Below are positions 7,464 to 8,984 of a stretch of 8,984 nt of DNA, one piece after another. The stretch is from AC-69 sp044867345. GTDB lineage: Bacteria; Actinomycetota; UBA4738; HRBIN12. Location of the stretch: the NCBI GenBank assembly GCA_044867345.1, contig JBIOUU010000014.1, positions 1 to 8,984 of the forward strand. The letters are read 5' to 3'. How positions within the stretch are numbered: position 1 is the stretch's first letter; every line of letters begins with the position of its first letter. Position numbers and translations under genes: made by a program. Below the pieces are notes generated by a model. That model made no database searches. It had not been told where the DNA came from and was given only the letters and a program-made list of their open reading frames with translations.

Positions 7464-7513
7464 CGGCCTTGATTCGACTCCGTGCATCGGCGACGCCACG
7501 ATCGCCGTGACAG

Positions 7514-7538
7514 GCCGAGCTGGAGGGCGGAGCTCGGC
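7514..7538 (+). terminator. Hairpin downstream of the VWA gene, candidate terminator
   Basis: GCCGAGCT (7514-7521) and AGCTCGGC (7531-7538) pair perfectly around a 9-nt loop, 51 nt after the VWA stop. There is no T-run, so it is only a candidate intrinsic terminator of the moxR-VWA unit, or a structured leader element. Confidence 0.35.
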
Positions 7539-7626
7539 GCGCTTCCCAGGTGGGGAACCCCAGACGAAGGGAGGCCAGTCATGGCCAGATCCGGTCGTAT
7601 CACGACCATCGGATTCCGACATCGTC

Positions 7627-7651
7627 ACCGTGAACGGCCGACGTTCACGGT
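7627..7651. promoter_or_regulatory. Perfect 10-bp inverted repeat upstream of the dioxygenase, candidate operator
   Basis: ACCGTGAACG (7627-7636) and CGTTCACGGT (7642-7651) are perfect reverse complements with a 5-nt spacer. The site lies about 49-73 nt before the expected transcription start of the dioxygenase gene, a common place for an activator or a dimeric regulator. The 25-bp length with a short spacer is typical of a homodimer site. Only three Ts follow, so a terminator is less likely. No regulator gene is visible in the window. Confidence 0.4.
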
Positions 7652-7687
7652 TTCGGAAGGGGCCGCAGGAGCTCCAGGCGCGGTGAA

Positions 7688-7693
7688 TAGAAT
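7688..7693 (+). promoter_or_regulatory. -10 element of leaderless tryptophan dioxygenase mRNA
   Basis: TAGAAT (a good match to TAnnnT) lies exactly 6 nt before the GTG at 7700. No ribosome site is present before that GTG. No -35 is recognisable at 17-18 nt spacing, which would fit a promoter needing an activator. Confidence 0.55.
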
Positions 7694-7699
7694 CGGCGG

Positions 7700-8521
7700 G
7701 TGGAGACGCCCAAAGGACCAGGGCAAGTCAGGCGGATGGGCCGGCTCACCGAGCCGACCGAGGAAGGGCTCCTCACCTACGGCGAATACCTGAAGATCCC
7801 AGAGCTCCTGTCGCTCCAGCAGCTCTTATCCGATCCGCCGGTGCACGACGAGCACCTGTTCATCGTGGTCCATCAGGCGTACGAGCTGTGGTTCAAGCAG
7901 CTCTTGTTCGAGCTGGGATCGATCCGGGACCGGATGATCGGCGACGACCCGGAGCGTGCCCGTCATGAGCTGACCAGGGTCCACGCCATCGAGCGGGTCC
8001 TGGTCGAGCACATCGGGGTGCTCCAGACGATGACACCGCAGGACTTCCTGGCGTTCCGGACGCACCTCGCGCCGGCGTCGGGCTTCCAGTCGGTGCAGTT
8101 CCGGGAGATCGAATTCGTGTCTGGGCTGAGGGATGCGCGATACATCGAGGACCTGGCGTCCTCGGCGGAGGAACGCACCCGGCTGGAGCGGCGCCTGGAG
8201 GAGCCCACGATGTGGGATGGTTTCCGCTCGCTGCTCGAGGCGAACGGACTGCCCATGCCCGCCGACGACGGGGAGGCTCGTCGGAGCAGCCTGCTGCGGA
8301 TGGCGACGGAACCGGATTTCGCGGCGCTGTTCGCGGTCTCCGAAGGGCTCCTCGACCACGACGAGTCCTTCGCCATCTGGCGGAGCCATCACGTCCTGAT
8401 GGTCGAGCGAGAGATCGGGGCCAAGCGAGGCACCGGAGGCTCGAGCGGGGTGCCGTACCTGCGGACGACCCTCGACAAGCGGTTCTTCCCCGAGCTGTGG
8501 GAGCTTCGGAGCTACTTATAG
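7700..8521 (+). CDS. kynA: Tryptophan 2,3-dioxygenase
   Basis: Heme enzyme that opens the indole ring of L-tryptophan with O2 to give N-formylkynurenine, the first step of the kynurenine pathway (cytoplasmic, usually tetrameric). The 273-residue protein shows the family blocks in order: TYGEYL (26-31), HDEHLFIVVHQAYELWFKQ from 49 with F54 and H58 in the distal pocket, SGFQSVQFREIEF with R135 expected to bind the substrate carboxylate, and WRSHHVLMVEREIGAKRGTGGSSGV with H231 as proximal heme ligand and T245 in GTGG. It ends in FPELWELRSYL, so it is complete. GTG 7700 is chosen for the -10 hexamer 6 nt upstream; ATG 7736 is the alternative, and the residues between are not conserved. WRSHH replaces the WRFRH I remember in the Xanthomonas enzyme. 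No other kynurenine-pathway gene is in the window. Confidence 0.95.
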   Translation: METPKGPGQVRRMGRLTEPTEEGLLTYGEYLKIPELLSLQQLLSDPPVHDEHLFIVVHQAYELWFKQLLFELGSIRDRMIGDDPERARHELTRVHAIERVLVEHIGVLQTMTPQDFLAFRTHLAPASGFQSVQFREIEFVSGLRDARYIEDLASSAEERTRLERRLEEPTMWDGFRSLLEANGLPMPADDGEARRSSLLRMATEPDFAALFAVSEGLLDHDESFAIWRSHHVLMVEREIGAKRGTGGSSGVPYLRTTLDKRFFPELWELRSYL

Positions 8522-8556
8522 CGCCGATCGCCGGCGTCGGGTCCGGGGTGTCGGGA

Positions 8557-8586
8557 TTGACCTGCCGGGGCCGGGAGGAGTAGACC
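8557..8586 (+). promoter_or_regulatory. Promoter of the ACT-domain gene
   Basis: TTGACC (8557-8562) and TAGACC (8581-8586) are 18 nt apart, the same spacing and nearly the same hexamers as the mscS promoter. Transcription would start near 8593, leaving a short leader of about 22 nt that holds the ribosome site of the next gene. Confidence 0.5.
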
Positions 8587-8614
8587 GCACTTACACGCGG
8601 AAGGGAGGTGGTCC

Positions 8615-8984
8615 ATGGCCAAGGACCTCACGGTGTCCCTGGAGGACCGGCCGGGAACGCTCGCAGACCTCGGCGAGGCTCTGGGGAAGGCTGGCGTCAA
8701 CATCGAGGGGATCTGCGGGATCGGCGTGGAGGGCCGCGGTATCACCCACCTACTGGTGGAGGATGCCGCGAAGGCACGTCAGGCCCTCGAGGGGGCTGGG
8801 ATCAAGGTCGAGGGAGAGGCAGACCCGATCGTTGCCGACATGACCGCGAACGCCGACACGCCGGGGGCGCTCGGCAAGGCGGCGCGCGCCGTGGCGAACG
8901 CCGGGGTGAACATCCAGGCGTTGTATCTCGCAACGCGCAATCGGAGCGTCATCGTGACGACCGACAACGCGAAGGCGCGCAAGG
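8615..8984 (+). CDS. Tandem ACT-domain protein (3' end beyond window)
   Basis: Partial gene; 123 codons are visible and the frame is open at the right edge. Two ACT domains in a row can be seen. The first begins LTVSLEDRPGTLADLGEALGKAGVNI (residues about 5-30). The second begins VADMTANADTPGALGKAARAVANAGVNI (from about 73). Each has the DxPG(A/T)L turn and GVNI helix end where ACT domains bind amino acids or other small ligands. There is no catalytic domain before them, so it is probably a stand-alone ligand-sensing or regulatory protein of about 130-140 residues; the family gives no precise function. The ATG has a near-perfect ribosome site, AAGGGAGGTG, at 8601-8610. Its position after a tryptophan-degrading enzyme invites, but does not prove, an amino-acid-sensing link. 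Confidence 0.88.
   Translation, partial: MAKDLTVSLEDRPGTLADLGEALGKAGVNIEGICGIGVEGRGITHLLVEDAAKARQALEGAGIKVEGEADPIVADMTANADTPGALGKAARAVANAGVNIQALYLATRNRSVIVTTDNAKARK

Larger units (their letters stand above)
7464..7699. other. Gap with clustered inverted repeats and a doubtful small ORF
   Basis: This 236-nt gap contains four dyads in a row: 7514-7538 (8-bp arms), 7593-7607 (GGTCGT/ACGACC), 7609-7619 (TCGGA/TCCGA) and 7627-7651 (10-bp arms). A strong ribosome site, AAGGGAGG (7567-7574), precedes an ATG at 7581 that opens a 70-codon frame to 7793. That frame overlaps the dioxygenase gene by 94 nt, uses rare AGA codons and has no family I recognise, so I do not call it a gene. I recognise no known riboswitch class here. 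Confidence 0.4.

Noticed and set aside
7514..7580. Riboswitch ahead of the ATG at 7581
   Set aside because: Stems are present, but I could not match the conserved cores of the ZTP, cobalamin, c-di-AMP, glycine, SAM or fluoride classes.
6378..7628. 416-codon minus-strand frame over the VWA gene
   Set aside because: Low-complexity Arg/Pro/Gln product with no domain, opposite a VWA domain with a complete metal site.

Overview
The window is high-GC bacterial DNA in which every gene I can support lies on the + strand. GTG starts, strong purine-rich ribosome sites on some genes, and -10-like hexamers exactly 6 nt before several starts (leaderless-type genes) all suggest an actinobacterium-like organism. 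A relative from another high-GC phylum that uses leaderless mRNAs cannot be excluded. No tRNA, rRNA, CRISPR array or mobile element was seen.

Layout: (1) 110-3795 is a tight three-gene operon for a molybdenum hydroxylase of the aerobic CO dehydrogenase / xanthine dehydrogenase family, in the order small [2Fe-2S] subunit, large Mo subunit, FAD subunit (coxS-coxL-coxM). The S-L-M order and the AYRGAGR active-site loop both mark it as the 'form II' (BMS) type, which lacks the cysteine of the Cu-binding loop in proven CO dehydrogenases. (2) 3845-5369 holds an MscS-type mechanosensitive channel and a DoxX-family membrane protein. (3) 5429-7463 holds a MoxR-type AAA+ ATPase and a VWA-domain protein, the pair known as CoxD/CoxE in cox clusters. 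(4) 7464-7699 is a 236-nt gap rich in inverted repeats, ahead of a tryptophan 2,3-dioxygenase gene at 7700-8521. (5) From 8615 a tandem ACT-domain protein runs off the right edge. The first 109 nt hold no supportable gene. They may include the end of an upstream gene (a stop at 34-36 in frame 1) and the cox promoter.

How the genes fit together: the three subunits should assemble into an (SLM)2 Mo/FeS/FAD enzyme that oxidises an unknown substrate. The AAA+/VWA pair 1.6 kb downstream is the likely maturation machinery that finishes the Mo site. The channel, DoxX protein, dioxygenase and ACT protein appear to be separately promoted neighbours and not part of that pathway.

I found no clearly new system. 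The points most worth checking are the missing conventional start codon of the VWA gene, the repeated leaderless promoter geometry, and two perfect inverted repeats placed at the moxR and dioxygenase promoters.
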